A stretch of DNA of 64,000 nucleotides from CAVQBC01 sp963710665 (GTDB taxonomy: Bacteria; Actinomycetota; Thermoleophilia; Solirubrobacterales; Solirubrobacteraceae): NCBI GenBank assembly GCA_963710665.1, contig CAVQBC010000006.1, positions 124,001 through 188,000 of the forward strand. Direction: 5' to 3'. Numbering within the stretch: position 1 is the first letter of the stretch; the number at the start of each line of letters is the position of its first letter. The notes under the pieces were generated by a model that was not told the DNA's origin, did no database searches, and worked only from the letters and a program-made list of their open reading frames with translations. The translations under genes were made by a program, and so were the position numbers. Below are positions 44,421 through 53,669 of this stretch, piece after piece.

Positions 44421-44894
44421 ATGTCCGAGCTCCTGCTCGACCGGCCCGCGTGGTACGTCGCCGGTCCCCTCATCGGCCTGACCGTCCTCGGCCTGCTCGT
44501 GTGCATCAACCGGCGGCTCGGCGTCGTCGGCGGCTTCTCGGCGGTGGTGGAGCGGCTGACCGGCCGCACCGGCGAGCTCGGCTGGCGGGGCGCGTTCCTC
44601 CTCGGCGTGGTCGGCGGCGGCCTGCTGTTCGCCCTCCTCACCGGCGGCTTCGGGCGCTCCGGCGGCTACGGGTGGCTGTCGCGGACGCTCACCGGCGACG
44701 CCGCGGTGCTGATCGGCCCGGTCCTCGTCGGCGCCGGCGTGCTGATCGGCTTCGGGGGCAAGACCGCGGGCGGCTGCACCTCCGGTAACGGTCTGAGCGG
44801 GACCGCGTTCGGCTCGCCGGCGAGCTACGTCGCCTTCGCGAGCTTCATGGCCACCGCCATCGGCGTGTCCTTCGCGATCGAGGCGCTGCTGTGA
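44421..44894 (+). CDS. YeeE/YedE (TsuA) family transporter, first half
   Basis: 157 residues, ATG 44421, about four helices. The pore motif GFGGKTAGGCTSGNGLSG carries the conserved Cys of the thiosulfate/sulfur transporters. The start GPLIGLTVLGLLVCINRRLG and the motif placement match the N-terminal half of YeeE. The second half is encoded separately and overlaps by 4 bp, an arrangement common for the two-gene version. Likely role: thiosulfate or sulfane-sulfur uptake. Confidence 0.87.
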   Translation: MSELLLDRPAWYVAGPLIGLTVLGLLVCINRRLGVVGGFSAVVERLTGRTGELGWRGAFLLGVVGGGLLFALLTGGFGRSGGYGWLSRTLTGDAAVLIGPVLVGAGVLIGFGGKTAGGCTSGNGLSGTAFGSPASYVAFASFMATAIGVSFAIEALL

Positions 44895-45388
44895 GGGCCG
44901 CGGCGGCGGGCTTCGGGGTCGCGTTCGGCTTCCTGCTCTCGTGGGCGCAGGCGACCGATCCCGACCGCATCCGCGCGATGCTCCTCCTCGAGGACCCCTA
45001 CCTGTACCTGATGCTCGGCTCGGCGGTCGTGGTGGCATCGGTCGGCGTGCGGCTGCTGCGTCGCCGCCGCGCCCGTGCGCTCGTGACCGGCGAGCCCCTG
45101 ACGTGGGACACCGTGCGGCCGGCGCGGCGCCACGTGGTCGGCAGCGTCGTGTTCGGCACCGGCTGGGCGATCGCCGACGCCTGCCCCGGCCCGATCGCCG
45201 CCCAGGTCGGCCAGGGCTTCCCGTGGAGCGTGTTCACGCTCGTGGGCGTCGGGCTGGGCGTGTGGCTGGCGCTGCGCCGTCCCTTGACGCGCGCCGTCCT
45301 GCCTGGACCTGCCTGGGGGACGGCAGGGCAGGACGACGGCCGCGGGAGCGCCGCCGAGCGGGGCGCTACCGTGGCTGGCGATGGCTGA
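44891..45388 (+). CDS. YeeE/YedE (TsuA) family transporter, second half
   Basis: 165 residues from GTG 44891, four helices. It holds the mirror motif FGTGWAIADACPGPIAAQVG with its conserved Cys, preceded by AFGFLLSWAQATDPDRIRAM. With the previous gene it should form one transporter. Its last 8 bp overlap the start of the helicase gene. Confidence 0.86.
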   Translation: MRAAAAGFGVAFGFLLSWAQATDPDRIRAMLLLEDPYLYLMLGSAVVVASVGVRLLRRRRARALVTGEPLTWDTVRPARRHVVGSVVFGTGWAIADACPGPIAAQVGQGFPWSVFTLVGVGLGVWLALRRPLTRAVLPGPAWGTAGQDDGRGSAAERGATVAGDG

Positions 45389-47612
45389 GACCACCGCGCG
45401 TCCCACCGCCTCGGCCGAGGCGCTGCTCGAAGGGCTGAACCCGCCCCAGCGCGACGCGGTGACCCATGGCGAGGGCCCGCTGCTGATCCTGGCGGGTGCC
45501 GGCTCGGGCAAGACGCGCGTGCTCACCCACCGGATCGCGTGGCTGATCCGCACCGGCCTCGCCCGTCCGGACGAGATCCTCGCGATCACCTTCACCAACA
45601 AGGCCGCGCAGGAGATGCGCGAGCGGGTCGAGCTGCTCGTCGGCCGCGCGGTGCGCGCGATGTGGGTGATGACGTTCCACTCCGCCTGCACCCGGATGCT
45701 GCGGGCGGACGCCCACCGGCTCGGCTACACCCGCCAGTTCACGATCTACGACGCGGCCGACTCGCGCCGGCTCATCAAGCGCTGCCTCGACGACCTCGAC
45801 GTCGACGTCAAGCGCTTCACCCCGCGCGCGATGCAGTCCCAGATCTCCGACGCGAAGAACAAGCTGCGCTCGGCCGAGGAGTACCGCGAGCTCGTGGGCT
45901 CCTACTTCGAGCAGACGGTCGCCGACGTCTACGAGCACTACGAGCGCGAGCTGCACCGCGCCAACGCGATGGACTTCGACGACCTCCTGTTCCGCGCCGT
46001 CAACGTGCTCGAGCTCTTCCAGGAGGTCCGCGACCGCTATGCGGGCGCGTTCCGCTGGGTGCTGGTCGACGAGTACCAGGACACCAACCACGCCCAGTAC
46101 CGCTGGCTGCAGCTGCTGGCCTCCGAGCACCGCAACCTCGCGGTGGTCGGCGACGACGACCAGTCGATCTACGGCTTCCGCGGCGCCGACATCCGCAACA
46201 TCCTGGACTTCGAGGAGGACTTCCCCGACGCCCACGTCGTCAAGCTCGAGCAGAACTACCGCTCGACGCAGACGATCCTCAGCGCCGCCAACGGGATCGT
46301 GGCCAACAACCGCGGCCGCATGAGCAAGGCGCTGTGGACGGGCCTCGGCGACGGCGACCCGATCCGCGTGCGCGAGCTGGCCGACGAGCACGCCGAGGCG
46401 CGGTTCGTCGCGGCCGACATCGAGCGCATGGTCGACGAGGGCGTCTCGCGGGAGGAGATCGCGGTCTTCTACCGCACCAACGCCCAGTCCCGGGTGCTCG
46501 AGGACATGCTCGTGCGGGCCCAGATCGGCTACCAGGTGATCGGCGGCACGAAGTTCTACGAGCGCGCCGAGATCAAGGACGCGATCGCCTACCTGATCTT
46601 CCTGATCAATCCGCAGGACGCGGGCGCCTTCGTGCGCATCGCGAACTCGCCGAAGCGCGGGCTTGGCCAGACCTCGCTCTCGCGGGTGCTCTCCCACGCC
46701 GACACGATGGGGATCACGATCTGGGAGGCCGCCGCCGAGCCCGGGAGCGTCCCCGGGCTCGGCACCGCCGCGCAGCGCGCGCTCGGGCGCTTCATGTCCA
46801 CGCTCGAGCGGCTGCGGGAGCGCGTCGAGGGCGGCGCCCTCGTCGGCGACCTGATGGAGGAGACGCTGCGCGAGACGGGCTACCTCGACGCGCTGGAGGC
46901 CGAGCGCACGATCGAGGCCCAGGGCCGCCTGGAGAACCTCGAGGAGCTCGTGCGCGTGGCCCGCGAGTACGACGCCACCGCCGAGGAGGGCTCGCCGGGC
47001 GAGTTCCTGCAGCAGATCGCGCTGCTCGCCGACGCCGACGGGATCCGCGACGACGAGGGCCTCGTGACGCTGATGACGATGCACAACGCCAAGGGCCTCG
47101 AGTACCCGATCGTGTTCATGATCGGGATGGAGGACGGCGTGTTCCCGCACTCGCGCGCGCTCGACGAGGGCGGCCTCGAGGAGGAGCGCCGGCTCGCCTA
47201 CGTCGGCGTCACGCGCGCGATGCGCGACCTCACGCTCACCTACGCGCGGCGCCGCAACTCCTTCGGCGCGAACTCGCTGGGGATGCGCTCGCGCTTCATC
47301 GACGAGATCCCGCGCGAGCTGACCGACCAGCCCGACCCGTCGGCCCCCGGCGGGGCGTTCGCTCCGGGCCGCGTCGCCTCGTGGGCCAACGCCGCCGCCT
47401 CGAGCGAGGCGGCCGGCGCTCCGGCGCGCGCCCGCGCGGCGCCGGACTCCGCCGGGGCGGTGTTCCACACCGGCGACGACGTCGTCCACGCCGCCTTCGG
47501 CGAGGGCGTGGTGACCGGCACCGAGCCGGGCGGGATCGTCGTCGTGCGCTTCGCCGGCGACGGCTCCGAGCGCAAGCTCATGGCCGACTACGCCCCCATC
47601 CGCCGCCGCTAG
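45381..47612 (+). CDS. pcrA: ATP-dependent DNA helicase, PcrA/UvrD (superfamily 1A)
   Basis: 743 residues. Motif I GAGSGKTRVLTHRIAWLIR, Ia AITFTNKAAQEMRERV, II LVDEYQDTNHAQYRW, III VVGDDDQSIYGFRGAD, IV LEQNYRSTQTIL, V LMTMHNAKGLEYPIVFMIGM, VI ERRLAYVGVTRAM. The C-terminus ends with the PcrA tail GDDVVHAAFGEGVVTGTEPG. It unwinds DNA 3'-5' in excision repair and replication restart. TACCGT (45367-45372) 8 bp before the ATG suggests its own leaderless promoter inside the preceding gene. Confidence 0.96.
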   Translation: MAETTARPTASAEALLEGLNPPQRDAVTHGEGPLLILAGAGSGKTRVLTHRIAWLIRTGLARPDEILAITFTNKAAQEMRERVELLVGRAVRAMWVMTFHSACTRMLRADAHRLGYTRQFTIYDAADSRRLIKRCLDDLDVDVKRFTPRAMQSQISDAKNKLRSAEEYRELVGSYFEQTVADVYEHYERELHRANAMDFDDLLFRAVNVLELFQEVRDRYAGAFRWVLVDEYQDTNHAQYRWLQLLASEHRNLAVVGDDDQSIYGFRGADIRNILDFEEDFPDAHVVKLEQNYRSTQTILSAANGIVANNRGRMSKALWTGLGDGDPIRVRELADEHAEARFVAADIERMVDEGVSREEIAVFYRTNAQSRVLEDMLVRAQIGYQVIGGTKFYERAEIKDAIAYLIFLINPQDAGAFVRIANSPKRGLGQTSLSRVLSHADTMGITIWEAAAEPGSVPGLGTAAQRALGRFMSTLERLRERVEGGALVGDLMEETLRETGYLDALEAERTIEAQGRLENLEELVRVAREYDATAEEGSPGEFLQQIALLADADGIRDDEGLVTLMTMHNAKGLEYPIVFMIGMEDGVFPHSRALDEGGLEEERRLAYVGVTRAMRDLTLTYARRRNSFGANSLGMRSRFIDEIPRELTDQPDPSAPGGAFAPGRVASWANAAASSEAAGAPARARAAPDSAGAVFHTGDDVVHAAFGEGVVTGTEPGGIVVVRFAGDGSERKLMADYAPIRRR

Positions 47613-47659
47613 GACGCTGATCCCCGGCCTCTCGTGAGAGAGTACCCGCGGGCTCCGCC

Positions 47660-49591
47660 ATGCCTGCGCATCTGTCGACCGGCGCCGTTCTGGCCGGCCA
47701 CCGTCTCGACGCGATCGTCGCCCGAGGGGGCATGGGCGTCCTGTACCGAGCGACCCATCTCGCGCTCGATCGCACGGTCGCGCTGAAGGTCATCCAGCCG
47801 GCGCTCGCGGCCGATCCCGCGTTCCGGGAGCGCTTCGGGGAGGAGTCCCGGACGGCGGCCGGCATCGACCATCCGAACGTCATCCCGATCTATCACGCCG
47901 GCGAGGAGGACGGCGTGCTGTTCGTCACGATGCGCTACGTCGAGGGCACCGACGTGCGCGCCCTGGTGGACAGCAGGGGCCCGCTCGAGCCCGCCCTCGC
48001 CGCGCACATCGTCAACGCGACCGGCGCGGCCCTCGACGCCGCCCACGGGCGCGGACTGGTGCACCGCGACGTCAAGCCGGCGAACATCCTCATCGACGGC
48101 CTGCCCAGCCGGACGCACGTCTACCTGACCGACTTCGGGCTGACGAAGCGGATGGGATCGACCGGCGGGCTCACGCGGAGCGGCCAGTTCGTCGGCACGC
48201 TGGACTACGTGGCCCCGGAGCAGATCCAGGGGAGCAAGGCGGTCGACGGGCGGGCCGACGTCTACGCCCTGGGGTGCGTGCTCTTCGAGACCCTGACCGG
48301 TCGGGTCCCGTTCCCGGTGGACGACGAGCGAGCCAAGCTCTTCGCGCATCTGGACACGCCGCCTCCCTCCTTGACCGAGCTCCGGCCCGACCTGCCGGCG
48401 GCGTTGGGCGAGGTGGTCTCCACGGCGATGGCGAAGGCACCGGGCGACCGCTTCGCCACGGCCGGCGAGCTCGGGCGCGCGGCCGTCGCCGCCGTGGACG
48501 CGCCCGCCACGAGGATCTCGGAGCCGGCCGGGCCCGCCACCGTCATCCGCGAGCCGTCCCGGCCCACCGTCGTGAGCGAGCCACGTCCCGGCGGGCGGGA
48601 GCGCACGGTCACGACGGCCGCGGCGGCCGGGACGTCCCGGCGGCGCGCCCGTCGCCTGCCGCTCCTGGTGGGCCTCGTCCTGCTCGCCGCGATCCTGGTG
48701 GTGGCCGGCCTGCGGCTCCTGCCCGAGGACGGCGAGCCGACCTCGATCGGGATCGGCGGCAGCCCCGGGACCATCACGACCGGCGAAGGCAGCGTCTGGG
48801 TCGTCAACGAGGACGATCGAACGGTGCTCCGGATCGCCGCCGAGGAGGGCGCCGACGGCGGCCGTCAGATCACCCGCTTCCGTGGGGTCGACCCCCGCGA
48901 CGTGGCGGTCGGCGGGGGGAGTGCCTGGATCACGACGTCCGACCGGCGCCTGATCCGGGTCGATCCGGCGTCGGACAGCTTCACCGGAGACCCCCTCGCG
49001 CTTCCCGGCGCGGTCGCGATCGCCACCGGAGCCGGGGCCGTCTGGGTGGCCGACGGCGGGGCGTCGGTCGTCCGCGTCGACGACGACTCGCAGCGGACCA
49101 CCGCGATCCCGGTCCGCGGCGGGCCATCGCAGGTCGCGGTGGGGGAGGGGTCGGTCTGGGTCATCCACTCCGGCGGACGCAAGGTCTCGCGGATCGAGCC
49201 GCGGTCGCGCCGGGTCGTGGGCGAGCCGATCGACGTCCCCGCGGGCTCGGACCAGCTCGCGGTGGGCGAAGGGCGCGTCTGGGTGGCGAACCCCCGGCGG
49301 CGGATCCTCTTCCAGATCGACCCGCGGTCGGGCCGTCTCACCGGAGCGCCGCTGCGCCTCCGGGCCGCGCCGAGCGACCTCGCGGTCGGCGAGGGCGCCG
49401 TGTGGCTCACGAGCGCGGCCCAGCGTGCCGTGATCCGGGTGGATCCGCGCGCGGCCGGCGGCGGCACGAGTACCGTCAGGCTCGCGAGCCCTCCGCGGCG
49501 GCTGGCCGTCGGTGAGGGCGCCGTCTGGGTGACGCTCCCGGCCGTCGACGGCATCACCCGGCTCGACCCGGCCGACTACGCCGACGAGTAG
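47660..49591 (+). CDS. Membrane Ser/Thr protein kinase with extracellular beta-propeller
   Basis: 643 residues. Kinase domain residues 1-270: ARGGMGVLYRATHLALDRTV with ALKVI lysine, LVHRDVKPANILIDG, LTDFGLTKR, YVAPEQIQG. A Pro/Arg linker leads to one TM helix (RLPLLVGLVLLAAILVVAGL, about 332-352). The outside part has seven repeats of the G-E-G-x-V-W-V type (GEGSVWVVN; GGGSAWITT; GAGAVWVAD; GEGSVWVIH; GEGRVWVAN; GEGAVWLTS; GEGAVWVTL), fitting one seven-bladed propeller, as in PknD-like sensors. Ligand unknown. Confidence 0.94.
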   Translation: MPAHLSTGAVLAGHRLDAIVARGGMGVLYRATHLALDRTVALKVIQPALAADPAFRERFGEESRTAAGIDHPNVIPIYHAGEEDGVLFVTMRYVEGTDVRALVDSRGPLEPALAAHIVNATGAALDAAHGRGLVHRDVKPANILIDGLPSRTHVYLTDFGLTKRMGSTGGLTRSGQFVGTLDYVAPEQIQGSKAVDGRADVYALGCVLFETLTGRVPFPVDDERAKLFAHLDTPPPSLTELRPDLPAALGEVVSTAMAKAPGDRFATAGELGRAAVAAVDAPATRISEPAGPATVIREPSRPTVVSEPRPGGRERTVTTAAAAGTSRRRARRLPLLVGLVLLAAILVVAGLRLLPEDGEPTSIGIGGSPGTITTGEGSVWVVNEDDRTVLRIAAEEGADGGRQITRFRGVDPRDVAVGGGSAWITTSDRRLIRVDPASDSFTGDPLALPGAVAIATGAGAVWVADGGASVVRVDDDSQRTTAIPVRGGPSQVAVGEGSVWVIHSGGRKVSRIEPRSRRVVGEPIDVPAGSDQLAVGEGRVWVANPRRRILFQIDPRSGRLTGAPLRLRAAPSDLAVGEGAVWLTSAAQRAVIRVDPRAAGGGTSTVRLASPPRRLAVGEGAVWVTLPAVDGITRLDPADYADE

Positions 49592-49650
49592 CCCGCGAGG
49601 CTTGCTTCGCGTCGCTCCGGATGGTTGAGTGACGCGACGAGCCAGCGGCC

Positions 49651-50790
49651 GTGACGACCAAGACGCCCTCCATCGCGGCCGGACTCACAGCGGCGCTGCT
49701 GCTGCTCTCGAGCGCGGGCTGCGCCCTCGGCGGCGGCGGCGACGACAAGAAGCCCGCCGTCGCGAAGAAGGCCAACGTCCAGACGGTCACCTTCCAGGAG
49801 CCCGACGCCCGCGGCCCCGACCCCTTCACCGAGCCGGCCGACGTCGAGGGCCCCAGGACCGTGCGCGTCTCCTCCGGCGCGCAGACGGGCGACACCGGCG
49901 GGGGCCAGCCCTTCGGCGGCAGCGGCTCCAATCGCGTCTGCGATCGCGACAAGCTGCTGCGCTTCCTGAAGGCGAACCCCGAGCGGATGCGGGCCTGGGC
50001 GCTGGCGCTCGGGGTCGCGCCCAGGCTCAAGGCGGTCAGGAGGTACATCGCGAAGCTGCACCCCGCGACCCTCACCCGCGACACGCGCATCACGAACCAC
50101 GCGTTCCGGGACGGGCGGGCGGTCCCGTTCCAGGCGATCCTCAAGGCGGGCACCGCCGTGCTCGTCGACCGGTACGGGACGCCCGTCGTGCGCTGCTTCT
50201 GCGGCAACCCGCTCACGCCGGCCGTGTTCGCGAAGACCGCGAAGTGCGTCGGCTGTCCCGCGAACTACACGCCGCCCGAGCAGTGCAAGTACGGCCGCTT
50301 CCACGACTATCAGGAGGTCTTCTACCGCCGCTCGTACTACAGCAACGCGGACTACGACGAGGTCTTCATCAGCCGCCACCGCCGGAGCCGTTACGGCGAC
50401 TGCTACGCGGCGTATCCGGACCCGCCGGTCGTGACGTTCATCAACGTCTTCAAGCCACCGGAGCCGCGGCCGGAGGCGCCGGGCGAGGCAACTCCGCCGG
50501 CGGCGCAGCCGCAGGGCGAGCCGCCCGCGCAGGAGCCCGACGGCCTGCGCTGCAGCGCGCCGCGCTCGCAGGCCGAGTTCGAGCAGTGCTGCGAGCGCCA
50601 GGGCGGCTGCGGATCCGAGCCGGCTCCGGAACCGCCCAGCGAGCCGTCACCGGAGCCGACCACGGCGCCGACCCCGGAGCCGACCGAGGCGCCCCCGCCC
50701 GGCTCCGACGTCTGCTCCAACGGCCTGGACGACGAGGGCGTCTCGGGGCTCGTCGACGGCGACGATCCGAACTGCCAGTCGCCGCCGTGA
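49651..50790 (+). CDS. DUF6777-like secreted lipoprotein with Cys-rich tail
   Basis: 379 residues, GTG 49651. A lipoprotein-type signal (AGLTAALLLLSSAGCALGGG) puts C24 as the lipidation site. Residues about 40-200 fit, from memory, the DUF6777 domain seen in actinobacterial kinases and exported proteins: VTFQEPDARGPDPFTEP, CDRDKLLRFLKANPERMRAW, TRITNHAFRDGRAVPFQAIL, GTAVLVDRYGTPVVRCFCGN. The C-terminal part is Pro/Glu-rich with paired Cys. Placed 59 bp after the propeller kinase, it may be its ligand or reporter; that link is inference. Confidence 0.75.
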   Translation: MTTKTPSIAAGLTAALLLLSSAGCALGGGGDDKKPAVAKKANVQTVTFQEPDARGPDPFTEPADVEGPRTVRVSSGAQTGDTGGGQPFGGSGSNRVCDRDKLLRFLKANPERMRAWALALGVAPRLKAVRRYIAKLHPATLTRDTRITNHAFRDGRAVPFQAILKAGTAVLVDRYGTPVVRCFCGNPLTPAVFAKTAKCVGCPANYTPPEQCKYGRFHDYQEVFYRRSYYSNADYDEVFISRHRRSRYGDCYAAYPDPPVVTFINVFKPPEPRPEAPGEATPPAAQPQGEPPAQEPDGLRCSAPRSQAEFEQCCERQGGCGSEPAPEPPSEPSPEPTTAPTPEPTEAPPPGSDVCSNGLDDEGVSGLVDGDDPNCQSPP

Positions 50791-50823
50791 GCCGGCCGGC
50801 GAGCGCCCGTAGAGTGGCGCGGG

Positions 50824-51978
50824 ATGCGCCGCCTGCTCCTCCTCGCCAGCGCGATCGTCTTCGTCGACACGCTGTTCTACGCCGCGATCACGCCGCTGCT
50901 GCCGGACCTGGCGCGGGAGTTCGGCCTCGACAAGGCGTCCGCCGGGCTGCTGGCGGCCGCCTATCCGGCGGGGACGTTCCTCGGCGCGCTGCCCGGCGGC
51001 TGGATGGCCGCCCGCGCCGGCGTGCGCCCGACGGTGCTGTTCGGGCTCGGGCTGATGTCGGCGTCGAGCATCGCCTTCGCCTTCGCGGGCAGCGTGCTCG
51101 TGCTCGACGTCGCACGGCTCGTGCAGGGCGTCGGCGGCGCCTTCTCGTGGGCGGGGGCGTTCGGATGGCTGATCGGCGCGGCGCCGCGCGAGCGCCGCGG
51201 GGAGCTGATCGGCGCGGCGATGGCCGCGGCCATCGGCGGCTCGCTGGTCGGCCCGGTGCTCGGCGCCGCCGCCGACCTGCTCGGGACCGAGCCGGTGTTC
51301 AGCTCGGTGGCGCTGCTCGGCGCCGTGCTGGCCGCGTGGGCGCTGCATACGCCGGCCGCGGCGCCGACCCGCCCGGCCCGCCTGCGTGAGCTGGTGTCGG
51401 CGGCGGCCGACCGCCGCGTCGCCGCGGGCATGTGGCTCGTCGGGCTGCCCGGCCTGCTGTTCGGGACGCTCGGGGTGCTCGGGCCGCTGGACCTCGGCGA
51501 GCTGGGCGCGAGCGCCGCCGCGATCGCGGCCATCTGGCTCGTGGCGGCGGTCCTGGAGGCGATCGTCAACCCCCTCGTCGGCCGCCTCACCGACCGCCGC
51601 GGCCGCACCGGCCCGGTCGCCTACGGCCTTGGCGGCTCGGCGTGCGTGTTCGCCGCCTTCGCGTTCGCCCACGAGGGATGGGTGCTCGCGGCCCTCGTGA
51701 TCTGCGCCGCCCCGGCCGTGGGCACGCTGTGGACCCCTGCGATGGCGCTGCTGTCCGACGGCGCCGAAGCCCTCGGCCTCGAGCAGGGCTTCGCGTTCGC
51801 GCTGATGAACCTCGCGTGGTCCGTCGGGCAGACGGCCGGGTCGGCCGGCAGCGCCCGCCTGGCCGACGTCGCCGGCGACGCGCTGCCGTACCTGCTGCTC
51901 GCCGGGTTGTGCCTTGCCTCGCTCGCGGGCCTGCTGCGCGCGGGCCGCCGGCGCGAGGCCGCGATCGCGCGCGCCTGA
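50824..51978 (+). CDS. Major facilitator superfamily transporter
   Basis: 384 residues, 12 predicted helices. N-terminal half: DTLFYAAITPLLPDLAREFG and AAYPAGTFLGALPGGWMAAR, with the loop motif GGWMAARAGVRPTVLFG; C-terminal half: GRLTDRRGRTGPVAYG. Looks like a drug:H+ antiporter-like MFS protein (YfcJ/ Bcr style); substrate unknown. TAGAGT (50810-50815) 8 bp before ATG suggests a leaderless mRNA. Confidence 0.9.
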   Translation: MRRLLLLASAIVFVDTLFYAAITPLLPDLAREFGLDKASAGLLAAAYPAGTFLGALPGGWMAARAGVRPTVLFGLGLMSASSIAFAFAGSVLVLDVARLVQGVGGAFSWAGAFGWLIGAAPRERRGELIGAAMAAAIGGSLVGPVLGAAADLLGTEPVFSSVALLGAVLAAWALHTPAAAPTRPARLRELVSAAADRRVAAGMWLVGLPGLLFGTLGVLGPLDLGELGASAAAIAAIWLVAAVLEAIVNPLVGRLTDRRGRTGPVAYGLGGSACVFAAFAFAHEGWVLAALVICAAPAVGTLWTPAMALLSDGAEALGLEQGFAFALMNLAWSVGQTAGSAGSARLADVAGDALPYLLLAGLCLASLAGLLRAGRRREAAIARA

Positions 51979-51982
51979 CCAT

Positions 51983-52053
51983 GGTTGACGCTCCGCGGGA
52001 GGTTCCCGACAGTTTCCATCAGAGCGAACCGTATTTCATTGGACGGAACGCAC
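51983..52053 (+). promoter_or_regulatory. AT-rich control region upstream of the hexuronate/polyol locus
   Basis: TTGACG (51983-51988), 17 bp and GACAGT (52006-52011) make a plausible promoter. Directly downstream, an AT-rich stretch contains TTTCC, GAAC, TTTCATT and GGAAC half-sites (52011-52049) in the style of IclR-family operators. The IclR relic 1.6 kb away would be the expected reader. Site boundaries are uncertain. Confidence 0.35.
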
Positions 52054-52068
52054 AGCAGGGGTGGAGAA

Positions 52069-52230
52069 GTGCCTGAGCCGGCGCGGACCGCCGCGGCCTA
52101 CCCCCGCAGCGTGCTCGTCGGCATCGGCGCGCACGTGGGGGACCTGGACCTCGGCGTGTTCGATCCCGGGCAGGAGGAGATCGTCACCCCGGCGCTGTCG
52201 GGTGAGCCGGAGGTCGGCGCCACGAGATGA
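52069..52230 (+). CDS. Short ORF, possible fused remnant of a PIG-L-type gene
   Basis: 53 residues from GTG 52069, with GGAG upstream and a 4-bp overlap with the next start. PRSVLVGIGAHVGDLDLG resembles the first strand and GAHxGDxD loop of PIG-L/LmbE deacetylases, but the text turns to VFDPGQEEIVTPALSGEPEV, which is not that family. It may join the head of one deleted gene to the tail of another. Homology is from memory and weak. Confidence 0.35.
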   Translation: MPEPARTAAAYPRSVLVGIGAHVGDLDLGVFDPGQEEIVTPALSGEPEVGATR

Positions 52231-53666
52231 GCGCGCCGCGCCGGCTCTCGCCCGCCACCCTGGCCGGCCGCGACGTCCCCGTGTCCCCGGCGCTCGACCG
52301 CCGCCCGGACGTGGGGATCGTCCACTTCGGGATCGGCGCGTTCCACCGCGCGCACCAGGCGGCCTACACGGCGGACGCGCTCGAGGCCGCGCCCGGGCCG
52401 TGGGGGATCTGCGGCGTCGCGCCGCGCCGGCCGGAGAGCGTCGATCAGCTCGCGCCCCAGGACGGCCTCTACAGCCACCTCGAGCGCGGCGCCGACGGGG
52501 ACCGGCTGCGCGTCTACGCGCCGGTGCGCGAGGTGCTCGCCGGGTTCGAGTCCCCCGCGCGCGTCGTCGCCCGGCTGGCCGACCCCGCCGTGCACGTCGT
52601 CAGCCTCACGATCACGGAACGCGGCTATCCGCGCGACGGCGAGCTGGCCGCCGACCTCGGCGACCACCCGCCTCGCACCGCGCTGGGGCAGCTCGTGCGC
52701 GGCCTGCAGATGCGGGCGGCGGGCGGGGAGGCCGGCCCGGTGACCGTGCTGTGCTGCGACAACCTGCCGCGCAACGGCGCGATGCTGGCGGGCCTCGTCG
52801 AGGACGCCTGCGCCCGGCTGCCCGCCGCCGAGGGCGGCCCGGCGGGGGAGTGGATCGCCGCCCACGTGCGCTTCCCCGACACGGTGGTCGACCGCATCGT
52901 GCCCGCCGCGACGCCCGCCGACCGGGCCGACGCCGCACGCGTCCTGGGGCTCGACGACCGCGCCGTGGTCGTGTCCGAGCCGTTCCGCGAGTGGGTGATC
53001 GAGGACGCCTTCGCCGGCCCCCGGCCCGCATGGGAGCGCGCGGGCGCCCGCCTCGTGCCCGACGCCGCGCCGTTCGAGGCGCTCAAGCTGCGCTTCCTCA
53101 ACGGCACGCACTGCGCGCTCGCCTACCTCGGCCTCCCGGCGGGCGCGCGGACCGTCGACGAGGCGGTCGCGCGCCCTGACCTCGCCGTCGTCGCGCGGCG
53201 CCTGATCGACGAGGATCTCGCCCCGACGCTCACGCCGGCCGCGGGCCTGGAGCCTGCCGCCTACGCGTCCGCGATGTTCGAGCGCTTCGGCAACGGCCGG
53301 ATCGCCCACCGGCTCGCGCAGATCGCCATGGACGGCTCGCGCAAGCTGCCGCAGCGGCTGCTCGCGCCCGCGCGCGACCGCCTCGACGCCGGGGCCGAGC
53401 CGCGCTGGATCGCGCTCGTGACCGCCGCGTGGGGGGAGCACCTGCGCGGGGGCGCCGACGTCCACGACGAGCTCGCGGGGCCGGCCCGGGCGGCGCTCGA
53501 CCGCGCCGGCGGCCCGGCGGCGCGCGCCCGGGCGCTGCTCGCGCTCGACGGCGTCTTCGGCGCCGAGCTCGCGGGCTCCGCGCGCTTCCGCGACCTCGTG
53601 GCGGACTGGCTCGAGCGCCTCGAGGCCGACGGGATCGAGCGCACCCTGCGCGCGGCCGCGGCCTGA
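52227..53666 (+). CDS. Mannitol dehydrogenase family protein (fructuronate reductase-like)
   Basis: 479 residues, ATG 52227. Rossmann start VGIVHFGIGAFHRAHQAAYT, then VVSLTITERGYPRDGELA, VTVLCCDNLPRNGAMLAGLV, and the catalytic segment LKLRFLNGTHCALAYLGLPA with the Lys/Asn/His of the polyol dehydrogenases. Enzymes here reduce fructuronate or oxidise mannitol; neighbouring sugar regulators favour hexuronate/polyol use. Start overlaps the short ORF stop. Confidence 0.9.
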   Translation: MSAPRRLSPATLAGRDVPVSPALDRRPDVGIVHFGIGAFHRAHQAAYTADALEAAPGPWGICGVAPRRPESVDQLAPQDGLYSHLERGADGDRLRVYAPVREVLAGFESPARVVARLADPAVHVVSLTITERGYPRDGELAADLGDHPPRTALGQLVRGLQMRAAGGEAGPVTVLCCDNLPRNGAMLAGLVEDACARLPAAEGGPAGEWIAAHVRFPDTVVDRIVPAATPADRADAARVLGLDDRAVVVSEPFREWVIEDAFAGPRPAWERAGARLVPDAAPFEALKLRFLNGTHCALAYLGLPAGARTVDEAVARPDLAVVARRLIDEDLAPTLTPAAGLEPAAYASAMFERFGNGRIAHRLAQIAMDGSRKLPQRLLAPARDRLDAGAEPRWIALVTAAWGEHLRGGADVHDELAGPARAALDRAGGPAARARALLALDGVFGAELAGSARFRDLVADWLERLEADGIERTLRAAAA

Positions 53667-53669
53667 GCG

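Noticed and set aside
52542..52554. GGTTCGAGTCCCC, resembling a tRNA T-arm
   Set aside because: Lies inside the mannitol-dehydrogenase-family gene (coding for AGFESPA) and has no acceptor, D or anticodon stems around it.
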